59,615 bases of DNA, taken from NCBI GenBank assembly GCA_019414665.1, contig DXLO01000014.1:1-59615 (forward strand). The letters run 5' to 3'. How positions within the stretch are numbered: the stretch's first letter is position 1; every line of letters starts with the position of its first letter. Below are positions 7,613-16,370 of the stretch, in pieces. Position numbers and translations under genes: made by a program. A model generated the notes under the pieces. It was not told where the DNA came from, did not search any database, and worked only from the letters and a program-made list of their open reading frames with translations. Source of the stretch: Bacteroides sp. (GTDB taxonomy: Bacteria > Bacteroidota > Bacteroidia > Bacteroidales > Bacteroidaceae).

Positions 7613-8734
7613 ATGTGGCTTAAACGCATCTCTATATTAAACTATAAAAATCTGGAGCAAGTAGAAGTTGCTTTTTCACGTAAAATGAATTGTATAATAG
7701 GCAAAAATGGGATGGGAAAAACCAATTTGCTGGATGCAGTTTATTATCTTTCGTTTTGTAAAAGTGCTACCAATGCCATTGATTCACAAAATATTTTGCA
7801 TGATCGTGACTTTTTTGTTGTGCAGGGGTTTTATGAAACGGACGAAGGAGAACCCGAAGAAGTATATTGTGGGCTGAAACGTCGTCAGAAAAAGCAATTC
7901 AAACGTAATAAAAAAGAGTATTCACGCCTGTCAGACCATATAGGGCTGATTCCTCTTGTCATGGTTTCACCGGCCGATTCGTGGTTGATTGCAGGTGGAA
8001 GTGAAGAGCGGCGCAGATTTATTGATGTCGTCATTTCGCAGTTTGACCGTGAATACTTAGAGGCTCTGATCCGTTATAACAAAGCCCTTCTTCAGAGAAA
8101 TTCATTGCTTAAAGCAGATGTTGAACCGGAAGAAGAGCTGATGTTGGTGTGGGAGGAGATGATGGCTGCTTCCGGTGAAACGGTATATGCCAAGCGTAAA
8201 GCCTTTATTGATGAATTTATTCCCGTTTTCCAGTCGTATTATTCTTATATTTCCCAGGACAGGGAGCAAGTAAGCTTGTCCTATGAGTCGCATGCTGCCA
8301 AAGGAAATCTTCTTGAACAGCTGAAGGAGGTTCGTCAGCGTGATCGTATTTTAGGATATTCTACCCGTGGTATCCATAAAGATGATTTGATAATGCAGCT
8401 GGGAGATTTCCCCATTAAGCGGGAAGGCTCTCAGGGGCAGAATAAAACGTATCTGATAGCGTTGAAGTTAGCTCAGTTTGAGTTCCTGAAGCGTACCGGA
8501 AGTCGTACCACTCCCATCGTATTGTTAGATGATATTTTTGATAAGTTGGATGCTTCTCGCGTTGAGCAAATTGTAAAATTGGTTGCTGGAGACAGTTTCG
8601 GACAAATATTTGTGACCGATACGAACAGAGATCATTTGGATAAAATCTTACGTAAGATCGAAGGAGATTATAAACTCTTTGAAGTTGATGGTGGAGTTGT
8701 ATCTGAACGTTGCAATGAAGAGGAGGAAATATGA
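7613..8734 (+). CDS. recF: DNA replication and repair protein RecF
   Basis: 373 aa, an SMC-like ATPase that loads RecA at gaps together with RecO and RecR. The Walker A motif GKNGMGKT is at residues 30-37, the ABC-type signature lies around EGSQGQNKT (QGQNKTYLIALKLAQF), and Walker B is IVLLDDIFDKLD followed by the D-loop. The stop overlaps the start of the DUF721 gene by four bases (ATGA), so the two are translationally coupled. In many bacteria recF sits next to dnaA/dnaN; here it does not. Confidence 0.96.
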   Translation: MWLKRISILNYKNLEQVEVAFSRKMNCIIGKNGMGKTNLLDAVYYLSFCKSATNAIDSQNILHDRDFFVVQGFYETDEGEPEEVYCGLKRRQKKQFKRNKKEYSRLSDHIGLIPLVMVSPADSWLIAGGSEERRRFIDVVISQFDREYLEALIRYNKALLQRNSLLKADVEPEEELMLVWEEMMAASGETVYAKRKAFIDEFIPVFQSYYSYISQDREQVSLSYESHAAKGNLLEQLKEVRQRDRILGYSTRGIHKDDLIMQLGDFPIKREGSQGQNKTYLIALKLAQFEFLKRTGSRTTPIVLLDDIFDKLDASRVEQIVKLVAGDSFGQIFVTDTNRDHLDKILRKIEGDYKLFEVDGGVVSERCNEEEEI

Positions 8735-9021
8735 AGCGGAATAATACAGAACAGGTAGGAGAGGTGTTGCGGCGTCTTCTCAGACAGGAGGGACTTGAAA
8801 CTCCTTTGAATGAATATCGGCTGGTTGATGCCTGGAAGGATGTCGTGGGGGAAGCTATTGCTCGTTATACGACTAATATATACATTAAGAATCAAGTACT
8901 TTTCGTACATTTGTCTTCATCCGTTCTTCGTCAGGAGCTGATGATGAGTCGTCAATTGTTGATTCGTAACCTGAATTCACAAGTAGGAGCACAAGTTATT
9001 GTAAATATCATTTTCCGTTAA
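8731..9021 (+). CDS. DUF721 (DciA-like) protein
   Basis: 96 aa. Matches the DUF721/DciA family by LRRLLRQEGLETPLNEYRLVDAWKDVVGEAIARYT and the closing SSVLRQELMMSRQLLIRNLN. DciA-type proteins are helicase loaders or operators for DnaB in bacteria that lack DnaC. The four-base overlap with recF supports a role in replication or repair. The role in this organism is inferred from the family. Confidence 0.85.
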   Translation: MKRNNTEQVGEVLRRLLRQEGLETPLNEYRLVDAWKDVVGEAIARYTTNIYIKNQVLFVHLSSSVLRQELMMSRQLLIRNLNSQVGAQVIVNIIFR

Positions 9022-9050
9022 TGATATTCGGTGGGATTTTGCATACTCTT

Positions 9051-9611
9051 TTATTTGTTTACTATGAAAGATTCCTCTTCACTCCACACTTCATCCATAG
9101 GCTTGTCGAATATTTCGGTAGGGATATGCGTACAAATCTGAAAGTGAAAACAGATACCTATTTTATATGCATTAAGTTGCTTAAGCAATCGGTCGTAATA
9201 TCCCTTTCCTCTTCCCAGACGATTACCCTGTGAGTCGAATGCTACACCAGGGATAATGGCAAGGTCTATTTTGTCATAGTTGCTTAAAAGTTCACCTTGA
9301 GGTTCTTCTATATTGTAACTGCCTTTTTGAAGATCCTGTTTTCCTGTATAATATCGTAGTTCGAGTTCGTCACCTTTTACAACAGGCAAGATAATGTTTT
9401 TACTATGACTCCATTTTTCGATGAAATCGTGCGTTTGTACCTCATCAGGCAATGAGTAATACATTAATATTGTTTGGGCTTCAGCAAAAAGTGGATGCCT
9501 TTCCAATTTGCTTAGCAGCAACGTAGAGTATGTAGCCAGTTCATGATTAGTATACATCTTTTTTTTGTCTGCGATGCAGCGACGTAGTAAACGTTTTTCT
9601 TCTTTTAACAT
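9051..9611 (-). CDS. 5-formyltetrahydrofolate cyclo-ligase family protein
   Basis: 186 aa from the ATG at 9611; an upstream in-frame start at 9635 would add eight hydrophobic residues without family support. Family motifs: MLKEEKRLLRRC at the N terminus, ILMYYSLPDEVQTHDFIE, and the strongly conserved AIIPGVAFDSQGNRLGRGKG followed by YYDRLL. It converts 5-formyl-THF to methenyl-THF using ATP. Upstream (9612-10337) there is no gene but an IS remnant; I would expect the C-terminal processing protease gene (now at 16371) as the ancestral neighbour. Confidence 0.9.
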   Translation of the reverse strand: MLKEEKRLLRRCIADKKKMYTNHELATYSTLLLSKLERHPLFAEAQTILMYYSLPDEVQTHDFIEKWSHSKNIILPVVKGDELELRYYTGKQDLQKGSYNIEEPQGELLSNYDKIDLAIIPGVAFDSQGNRLGRGKGYYDRLLKQLNAYKIGICFHFQICTHIPTEIFDKPMDEVWSEEESFIVNK

Positions 9612-9676
9612 ATTGAGTGAGAGGATTAAGATCAACTAAGTAGTCGTAATAATTATCTATGATAGCGTGAATTCGA

Positions 9677-9710
9677 AATAAGGATAATATATTTATCTTA
9701 TTATTAGGAA
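9677..9710. repeat. left copy of 34-35 bp near-direct repeat
   Basis: AT-rich block starting AATAAGGATAATATATTT and ending TTATTAGGAA. About 32 of 35 positions match the block at 16152-16186. The two copies bracket the GLPGLI/TonB/two-component island. Confidence 0.6.
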
Positions 9711-9770
9711 TATAACGGTAAAAGTATTAAATTTATAGAACTAAAATATAACATTAAAACGATTACCATT

Positions 9771-10270
9771 ATGATTCAAAGTATAAAGTTACAGAGATTT
9801 ATTGTATGACCGATGATTTTTGCAAGGAATTTTCGTTGTGATAGGAAAAATATATGATTGAAAACAAGAAGATCTGGCATCGTAATAAGCCCAACCGCTT
9901 GAGCAACGTTGAGATTATCCTGTTTCATTTCGATGGCTTCCGATGCCTCAAGCATTATTATAAGGAGTATGTCTGCAAACATCTGAAACACTTGTTTGAA
10001 AATTTCTTTATGAACGGTATTCAGTTTGTTGCAAAGGCTAAAAGCAACATGAAGAACTCTCTGATGAGTATAGCAGAATAAGATTAAAAGAGTCTTGATT
10101 GAAATGGTCAATGATGAACTGAAGAACATTGCAATACTCTAGGCACCGTTCTTTTTAACAACTTTATTGCAAATTCTTTGTCTGTTAATTGCTGCATACT
10201 GAGAAGCCCGCCTTTGACGTAAATTTTGTCTATGACGAGCAACTGACTATTTTCTAATTTTATTTCGAAC
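9771..10270 (+). pseudogene. degraded IS982-family transposase remnant
   Basis: Reading the plus strand across frames gives KVTEIYCMTDDFCKEF, two stops, HRNKPNRLSNVEIILFHF, DGFRCLKHYYKEYVCKHLKH, then a jump to GIQFVAKAKSNMKNSLMS, VNDELKNI, RHRSF-NNFIANSLS and a terminal EKPAF. These are the N- and C-terminal landmarks of IS982-family transposases, with roughly half of the middle missing and several frameshifts and stops. It cannot be active. No clear terminal inverted repeats remain. The minus-strand open frame over the same bases is a shadow. Confidence 0.8.
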
Positions 10271-10337
10271 TCACGTTAATTAGAGGGAATATTTCAGTCC
10301 TTTTATTATTTATAGCCAATATTTATCCATATAGAAA

Positions 10338-12899
10338 TCAGAGTTGTATCTGTATATTGAACAAGACATTACAACCACGTATATCATAAGTGTACTTCGT
10401 CTGGTTCAACAGTCCATATACCATATAATTGAATTTCTTTTCATTCAAAAGGTTTGTTGCCATAACACTCCATTCAATCTTTTTGGAAATACGCCAGCGG
10501 ACAGATGCATCGAGCAACAACAGATGAGTACGGTCACCTGAATCAAACCGCGTATAATAATGTTCCCCTCCCACTGCAATTTGCCAATTTGATCCAGGTA
10601 TGAATGTAAAAGTCAGGTTCTGTTTCAAGATATGGTATGTGCTGCGTTCTGCATTATTAATATTCATTGTATTAGTGTAAGACAGGCTGTAGTCTGAGGA
10701 GAGCCAGCGAGTAAAATTGCCCTTCATGGATGGCCGCACATAACAATACCTAATGGTATAGGGGGATTGTACATTCTGTCGCATGGTAGTGGTATGTAGT
10801 TGCATATATCCGACATCTGCCCCCAATACAATTCTGCCCGAACGTAACCCCTTACTCAATCCGCCATACACCTGTATCTGATGGGCATCATTGCCTGCCG
10901 GGGTATAAGTTGACAGTACCTGATCTCCAATGAAAAGCTGGTTCGCAATCAACGGATTATAATCCCATCCGTATCGGGCTGACAAGTTAGCGAAAAATGA
11001 GGATATTGGATTGCGGTATCTGGCAGCAACAGTCGCCGAACGCTCCTGAGCGTATGAACGTACAGGATAACCGGCATATAAGTTGCGGTAATCGCTCATA
11101 ATGACATGTCCGATATATTGACTTGGTTCTGTGGGTAAAAGCGCATATTTCAGTTGTGCACTCAAATCGGTTTTCGCGTTTAACTGATAGCGGGTAAATA
11201 TGGTCGGTGTAACCGACAGATAATTGTCAGTTACATATCTTCTATAACTTACAGGGGCAGAAATTGTCAGTAACCAGCGAATGGATTGGTAGGATGTTTC
11301 GGGCGACAAATATATGTTTAACAAGGAAAAGTCATTATTGCCATTGATAGGATAGTTAATATTCACCCCTGTCAGATTGGTTTCAAGACAATGTAGGTTA
11401 TAGTCGACTCCTCCACGTGCATAGATATTCCACTTGCCTGATATCCAACCATAGCGTAGTTCGGTAACAGTCCGGAAATCATTGGACAGCAACTGTTGTG
11501 TCTTTTCTGTCTCTGTTGCTCTGACGTTAAGCCATTGAGAGGCTCGTATGTAGCGGTTACGCGATGAAACGGTCAGCAGGCGTTTCCCGATGCGTTTAAG
11601 CATTTGCAAGTCATTGGTGATGGCCAATGAGGAAGTTTCTGCCTGCTGGGCAAGCGATGATGTCCCGTCTATTTGTGACGAAGCGCGGTACCAGTCTGCA
11701 TCTATGTATAGATTCTCCTTAAAATATAATGTAGGACGGTTCGTCTGCAAAGCCCATTGCCCGTTCACGCTATTGGAATGTGTCCGCATGGTGTTCAACT
11801 GCGTGAATGAAGGTATATTGGAATCCAGATAGTCCGTCCGGTATCCGGTATTGTAATCCAAACGGTCGCCGGAATAGGTGACGTTCAGTTTGACATCGTA
11901 GTCTTCTCCGACATGCCAGGAGTTGGTCGTATTGGCAAGAACGGACAGGTTGTCACGTGTGCGGCGTTCATCAAGCGGAGCGGACGCAGGTGTAAGGGAA
12001 ATACCATCTTGCCACATATCATTCTGATAGCTGCTGCCGAACAGTTGGTCTTCTGTATGTCGGGTGCTTTGTGATGCCGGATTCCAGCCGGTATCATTCA
12101 CGCGGACACTCTCCATATTCTGCCATTTCCCGGCAATACGCATGGCAAAGAGCGAGGCATCATATAAAAGCGGTGCTGCCCCAATTCCTCCGTTCGCTAT
12201 GCCTACCCATCTTTGGCGGGCCTCCTCTCTTAGTTTTATATTTAGTCCTGCCTGCTGCGAAAAATCCAACCCTTTCAATACACGTATCGGCTGATGGTTC
12301 TCCATAACTTCCACACTGGCTACGTCCGACGGCGATATATTCTCTGTGGCAAGGTTATACCGACCGTCTGCGAAGTCAGAACCGTTGATATAGAACTTGT
12401 TGATAGGCTCGCCGTTGTATTTGATTGTGCCGTTGTCTTCCACTTCGATGCCCGGAAGCCGTTTCAACACGTCTCCGATATTGCGGTCCTGTTTGCGTGC
12501 ATACTTGCTGGTATAATAGACCAGTGTGTCACTTCGCTGTTCAATATCCGGCGCTTTCACTATTACGTCACGCAGACGTGTCGGTTCGGCTTGCAAACGT
12601 ATGGTTACAGGTGACATTGACGGCTTCAATACAAAATTCTGAGAGCGGTATCCCATCGACTGGACATGCACGGTCAATTCGGTCTGAGAATGGTCGTATT
12701 TTATTGTAAAGGAACCGTCTTCCGCTGCAAATGTATAATTCAGGAGCCGCCCTTGGACATCGGTAAGACGGACGGTTGCCCTGGGCACAGGCATACCGTC
12801 TGTTTCATCCAGTATGATACCGCACAACTTTTCAGTCTGACCGTACAGGGTGATCAGACTGAAAAACGGCAACAATAACATGATGAGTACTTTTCTCAT
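10338..12899 (-). CDS. TonB-dependent-receptor-like outer membrane beta-barrel protein
   Basis: 853 aa. Signal peptide at about residues 1-20 (LLPFFSLITLYGQ), then a carboxypeptidase-regulatory-like beta-sandwich (about 24-110, CGIILDETDGMPVPRATVRL), a plug-like domain (about 115-225, VLKRLPGIEVEDNGTIKYNG and FYINGSDFADGRY) and a long barrel ending in an aromatic-poor strand, FNIQIQL. It has no SusD partner. It starts 12 bases after the stop of the GLPGLI gene, so the two form one operon. The ligand or cargo is unknown; the pairing with a GLPGLI protein and a divergent two-component system is the best clue. Might be a transporter or an exporter-type barrel. Confidence 0.85.
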   Translation of the reverse strand: MRKVLIMLLLPFFSLITLYGQTEKLCGIILDETDGMPVPRATVRLTDVQGRLLNYTFAAEDGSFTIKYDHSQTELTVHVQSMGYRSQNFVLKPSMSPVTIRLQAEPTRLRDVIVKAPDIEQRSDTLVYYTSKYARKQDRNIGDVLKRLPGIEVEDNGTIKYNGEPINKFYINGSDFADGRYNLATENISPSDVASVEVMENHQPIRVLKGLDFSQQAGLNIKLREEARQRWVGIANGGIGAAPLLYDASLFAMRIAGKWQNMESVRVNDTGWNPASQSTRHTEDQLFGSSYQNDMWQDGISLTPASAPLDERRTRDNLSVLANTTNSWHVGEDYDVKLNVTYSGDRLDYNTGYRTDYLDSNIPSFTQLNTMRTHSNSVNGQWALQTNRPTLYFKENLYIDADWYRASSQIDGTSSLAQQAETSSLAITNDLQMLKRIGKRLLTVSSRNRYIRASQWLNVRATETEKTQQLLSNDFRTVTELRYGWISGKWNIYARGGVDYNLHCLETNLTGVNINYPINGNNDFSLLNIYLSPETSYQSIRWLLTISAPVSYRRYVTDNYLSVTPTIFTRYQLNAKTDLSAQLKYALLPTEPSQYIGHVIMSDYRNLYAGYPVRSYAQERSATVAARYRNPISSFFANLSARYGWDYNPLIANQLFIGDQVLSTYTPAGNDAHQIQVYGGLSKGLRSGRIVLGADVGYMQLHTTTMRQNVQSPYTIRYCYVRPSMKGNFTRWLSSDYSLSYTNTMNINNAERSTYHILKQNLTFTFIPGSNWQIAVGGEHYYTRFDSGDRTHLLLLDASVRWRISKKIEWSVMATNLLNEKKFNYMVYGLLNQTKYTYDIRGCNVLFNIQIQL

Positions 12900-12911
12900 G
12901 GTTATAGAATT

Positions 12912-13793
12912 TTATCGCCAGTCACGTTCAATGTAATCATAAGTCAATTCTTTCGCTTGGGTAAGGTCGGTTCGTGGCGAACCATCAGGATTTACGATTT
13001 GTACTTGTACTCCCGAAGTGGTTCCCATATAGCTGATAGGATCGATGTCATATTTGTATTTGGTAGCATAATATTTCCCGCGCGAGGTCTTGATGTATTG
13101 CACTTTGGGCATTGTAATTAACCGCTCAGCTTTCGAATTGATGCCTACACAAACAAACCTGTATTGGCTACCGACATCGCTTATCTCCATGATAAATCCC
13201 GGAAGACCGCCGAATTTCCACGGTCCGTCAGCTACCGGGATTTCATCGGAATACCATGCAGTCCATTCTCGTCCCCTGAAAATGCATTTTGCACTGTGGC
13301 ATTTATATCCGAGGATTTCTTTGGTATCTTCTGTCAATGTCCATTCTTGCTGAGGTATATCCTCTTCATAGATAAACCAGTCATCGGCAATCTTATCTGT
13401 AGTGGTGAACTTTCCGGACGGATAGTTCTTATATACTGAAAAAGTCTCGCCTCCTACATAACGCGCCGGATTACCTTGTATGTCATCTGCTGTGGCGGAA
13501 TGCAGCAAAGAATCGACCTGCATGGCACGGAAACTGGTAAATTTGGACATTCCGTAAGAAACCTGCAAAATCATCCGGTCTTTGACTGCTGTTGTTATGT
13601 CAGTCGTGTCATTTAAGTATTGATAGTCATACATGAACTCCATAACAGCTTTACCAAGTTCCTGTAATTCGGGTTGGGTACCAAGAGAAAATATGGTAGA
13701 TTTCCCGTTAACATAGGTTACAACCCGCTGTTGTGCAAATCCGGGAACGGACAACGTACAGGTTGTAATTACTGCCAAAAATACTTTTTTCAT
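12912..13793 (-). CDS. GLPGLI-family secreted protein
   Basis: 293 aa. Signal peptide at residues 1-20 (SVPGFAQ). The family signature is present as GPWKFGGLPGFI at residues 189-200, preceded by GYKCHSAKCIFRGREWTAWY (two Cys) and SDEIPV. GLPGLI proteins are a Bacteroidetes family of unknown function, predicted to be periplasmic or surface exposed, and are often encoded beside a TonB-receptor-like barrel, as here. First gene of the minus-strand operon; a promoter-like element is at 13824-13855. The divergent histidine kinase starts 169 bases away. Confidence 0.9.
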   Translation of the reverse strand: MKKVFLAVITTCTLSVPGFAQQRVVTYVNGKSTIFSLGTQPELQELGKAVMEFMYDYQYLNDTTDITTAVKDRMILQVSYGMSKFTSFRAMQVDSLLHSATADDIQGNPARYVGGETFSVYKNYPSGKFTTTDKIADDWFIYEEDIPQQEWTLTEDTKEILGYKCHSAKCIFRGREWTAWYSDEIPVADGPWKFGGLPGFIMEISDVGSQYRFVCVGINSKAERLITMPKVQYIKTSRGKYYATKYKYDIDPISYMGTTSGVQVQIVNPDGSPRTDLTQAKELTYDYIERDWR

Positions 13794-13823
13794 ATGCTTG
13801 ATATTTTAGTTTTGTATACGGTA

Positions 13824-13855
13824 CAAAGATACCCGGAGTGTTATTTGACACGAAA
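13824..13855 (-). promoter_or_regulatory. promoter of the GLPGLI/barrel operon
   Basis: Minus strand: TATCTTTG (13824-13831) with TTTC about 20 bases upstream (13852-13855). The shared 169-base intergenic region is the obvious place for binding of the adjacent OmpR-type regulator, but I see no clear direct repeat of operator length. Confidence 0.5.
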
Positions 13856-13950
13856 GATATTTATTACTGAATCATTATGGAATCCTTACTAAATTATTAC
13901 GATTCTGCTTTTTCCTATTCCAAGCAGCAAACGGGCTGGAATAAAATATC

Positions 13951-13958
13951 TAATTTTG
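13951..13958 (+). promoter_or_regulatory. -7 element of the histidine kinase gene
   Basis: TAATTTTG five bases before the start codon at 13963; no good -33 match is visible. If used, transcription would begin at or very near the ATG. Confidence 0.35.
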
Positions 13959-13962
13959 CAGT

Positions 13963-15399
13963 ATGGAGAGAAGAATAAAAATACTGAACGGCTTTACTGC
14001 CATCGTTATCGTGCTGTTTGCCACCATGCAGTGCAACTGGCTTTATTCACGATATAGATACACCTTGCACGAGTACCAAGATACTTTATATAATCGTGTG
14101 CTTAATGTGATTGAAACGGGGAACGAATTGAGGCGTGCCTCCGTAAACGACAGTATTCTCGTTGTGCCGAATATGAAGTTATCCGTAAACAATGCAACAC
14201 ATCGTTTCGAGTTTGAAATTTATACTATCAATACCCGACTTTATGACATTAAGGATTCTCTTACGTTTGCGAACTTGGCACGAATCTATGAATCTGAACA
14301 TCCGGCTGGAATAGAAAAACATACTTTCGTTATTGATAACAGTGCCACTGAAAGCGATGTATTCGACGCACTTGAACGTTTCCGCCTGGACGAGTGTGTC
14401 CCCATAGAGATAGAACCGTTCAATTCCTTGTTGCGGCGCAATGGCATGGAGATTAGAAATATAGAACTGGGGCATGCTGATTCAATGATGTGGCATCCCA
14501 TACGGACAGACAATGTTTCATTGCGGCATAAAAGCCTTATGGTCGTATATCCATATGACATATTTGAAGGAGAATATATCCGCATTGATTGTGCGGTCGG
14601 TTTGTCACCGGTCATCCGACAAATGGCAGATACGTTGCTTTTATCACTATTCCTGTCCGTGCTGCTGATTGGTTGCTTTGTCGCACAAATAGCCACAATT
14701 CGCGAACAGCACCGGATTGAAAGTTTTCGGTCTAATTTTGTCCATGCCATGATTCATGAGTTGAAACGGCCGATAGCAACCCTTAAAATGTGCGTCTCGT
14801 ATATGGGAAACGAACAGCTTATGCAAGATGTAGCTAACCGGCAAACAGTTATTGCTGATTCTCATCTGGCGTTGGACAGCCTTTCTGCCTATTTTGCTAA
14901 ATTGCGCGACCTGACTTTTAGTAGGGCTACCGAAATTCCACTCAACCTGTCCTCTTTCAGCTTGCGTGATTTGCTGAATATCTGCATCGGTAAGCTGAAT
15001 CCGTCGAATAATAAAAAGGTAGTTGTGAACTTGCATCCCGATACCGATATAACCATCACTGCAGACAAGATACATCTTATCAATATCATCGACAATCTGC
15101 TGGAAAATGCTGTCAAATACTCTCGTGAAGATGTTCACATAGAAATTGACTATCAGGAGCAAGATAACGACAGCATACGCATATCTGTCAAAGATAATGG
15201 ATTGGGAATATCCAAATCGGATAGCAGACATATCTTTGAAAAATTCTATCGAAGCCGGGCGGTTATCGACAAGGGGATTCCTGGTATGGGTCTTGGATTG
15301 ACGTATGTGCGTATGCTCGTAGAGGCACATCGCGGCACCATACGCATCGAGAGTGAGCAAACATCAGGAAGTACGTTTATTATTGAATTACCACAATGA
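13963..15399 (+). CDS. sensor histidine kinase
   Basis: 478 aa. Two transmembrane helices (about 10-28 and 224-243) enclose a periplasmic sensor of about 195 residues that I do not recognise. The phospho-acceptor is H265 in MIHELKRP. ATPase boxes: N (DNLLENAVKYS, 377-387), G1 (DNGLGIS, 411-417) and G2 (GMGLGL, 441-446). There is no HAMP domain between TM2 and the HisKA helix, only about 20 residues. The stop overlaps the response-regulator start by four bases (ATGA). Divergent from the GLPGLI/barrel operon, which is its likely target. Confidence 0.93.
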   Translation: MERRIKILNGFTAIVIVLFATMQCNWLYSRYRYTLHEYQDTLYNRVLNVIETGNELRRASVNDSILVVPNMKLSVNNATHRFEFEIYTINTRLYDIKDSLTFANLARIYESEHPAGIEKHTFVIDNSATESDVFDALERFRLDECVPIEIEPFNSLLRRNGMEIRNIELGHADSMMWHPIRTDNVSLRHKSLMVVYPYDIFEGEYIRIDCAVGLSPVIRQMADTLLLSLFLSVLLIGCFVAQIATIREQHRIESFRSNFVHAMIHELKRPIATLKMCVSYMGNEQLMQDVANRQTVIADSHLALDSLSAYFAKLRDLTFSRATEIPLNLSSFSLRDLLNICIGKLNPSNNKKVVVNLHPDTDITITADKIHLINIIDNLLENAVKYSREDVHIEIDYQEQDNDSIRISVKDNGLGISKSDSRHIFEKFYRSRAVIDKGIPGMGLGLTYVRMLVEAHRGTIRIESEQTSGSTFIIELPQ

Positions 15400-16082
15400 G
15401 AACAAATGCGATAAATATCCTATTGGCAGATGACGATGTAAAGAACTCTCTGCTGTTGAAAAAATTCTTAGAGGCTGAGAATTATGTGGTATCGTATGCC
15501 CCTGATGGCTTAACAGCGTGGGAGATGTATCACAGACAACATCCGGATTTGATATTGTTGGATGTCAATATGCCTGCAATGAATGGGTTTGAGCTTGCGC
15601 AGCGAATCCGTGAAACAGATAATAAGGTACTCATCTTTTTTCTTACGGACCGGACCGAAAAAGCCGATAGGCTGAAAGGCTTTTCCTTGAAAGGAAATGA
15701 CTATATTCCGAAACCGTTTTATCCCGAAGAACTGATTGCGAAGATAGCTGAACGATTCGAGCAAAGGAAAATCAATGCACAATACCGATATAATATTGGA
15801 AAAACATTGTTTGATAGCAATCAATCAATGGTAACGTTTGATGGCATCACGCAAAATCTGTCTGCAAGGCAGACTGATATTTTGGTATTATTGGCACAAA
15901 GTATTGGACAGCTGGTTCCGCGCGATGAAATTTTGGATACTGTATGGGGAGACTCCAGCTATGCTAATTCAATGTCCTTGAATGTTCAGATTACCTATTT
16001 GCGGCATATTCTTGCACTGGACACAACTGTTAAAATCATATCTATAAAGAAAAAAGGATATATTCTTCAAATTACGAGCTGA
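15396..16082 (+). CDS. OmpR/PhoB-type response regulator
   Basis: 228 aa. Receiver domain at residues 6-120: acidic pocket D12/D13, phospho-acceptor D56 in LLDVNMP, T84 and K106 (IPKPF). Winged-helix DNA-binding domain at about 133-227 (NLSARQTDILVLLAQ, LVPRDEILDTVWGDSSY, VQITYLRHIL). Coupled to the kinase gene by an ATGA overlap. It most likely controls the divergent GLPGLI/TonB-barrel operon and its own pair. The acceptor side is fully conserved, so it should be functional. Confidence 0.95.
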   Translation: MRTNAINILLADDDVKNSLLLKKFLEAENYVVSYAPDGLTAWEMYHRQHPDLILLDVNMPAMNGFELAQRIRETDNKVLIFFLTDRTEKADRLKGFSLKGNDYIPKPFYPEELIAKIAERFEQRKINAQYRYNIGKTLFDSNQSMVTFDGITQNLSARQTDILVLLAQSIGQLVPRDEILDTVWGDSSYANSMSLNVQITYLRHILALDTTVKIISIKKKGYILQITS

Positions 16083-16151
16083 CAGATAGTTGGTCACAAG
16101 TTCATCTCGTCAACTGAAACGGCAAAAAATATATATTTAATGTGGGTTATA

Positions 16152-16186
16152 AATAAGTATTAATATATTTATTTTGTTATTAGGAA
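16152..16186. repeat. right copy of 34-35 bp near-direct repeat
   Basis: Starts AATAAGTATTAATATATT and ends TTATTAGGAA; partner of 9677-9710 in the same orientation. It lies between the response-regulator stop and a terminator. Confidence 0.6.
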
Positions 16187-16217
16187 CGGGATATTCAGTA
16201 AATGTTCCTAAATATTT

Positions 16218-16265
16218 AGAGCCTTATCAAACCCCAGTTTCAGGATAATGATAAGGCTCTTTTAT
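16218..16265 (+). terminator. terminator of the two-component operon
   Basis: AGAGCCTTATCA (16218-16229) pairs with TGATAAGGCTCT (16249-16260), followed by TTTATT. It is 135 bases downstream of the response-regulator stop; nothing else is seen in 16083-16217 apart from the direct repeat. Confidence 0.8.
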
Positions 16266-16370
16266 TGTAAATAAGTAGTCAAGTTTCAGACTTTAAATTC
16301 CTTTTTATGGAACTTGAGTTTTGACATACTCTCTTATTCTTTGAATATTCGTTGAATTAAGACGCTTCGT

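Noticed and set aside
9776..10129. Minus-strand open frame of 117 codons
   Set aside because: It is opposite the IS982 remnant, whose plus-strand frames carry the family motifs.
13794..13962. Operator for the response regulator
   Set aside because: A regulator site is expected here, but I could not find a clear pair of direct repeats with the right spacing.
14647..15360. 237-codon minus-strand frame
   Set aside because: Opposite the kinase gene, whose H, N and G boxes are all in order.
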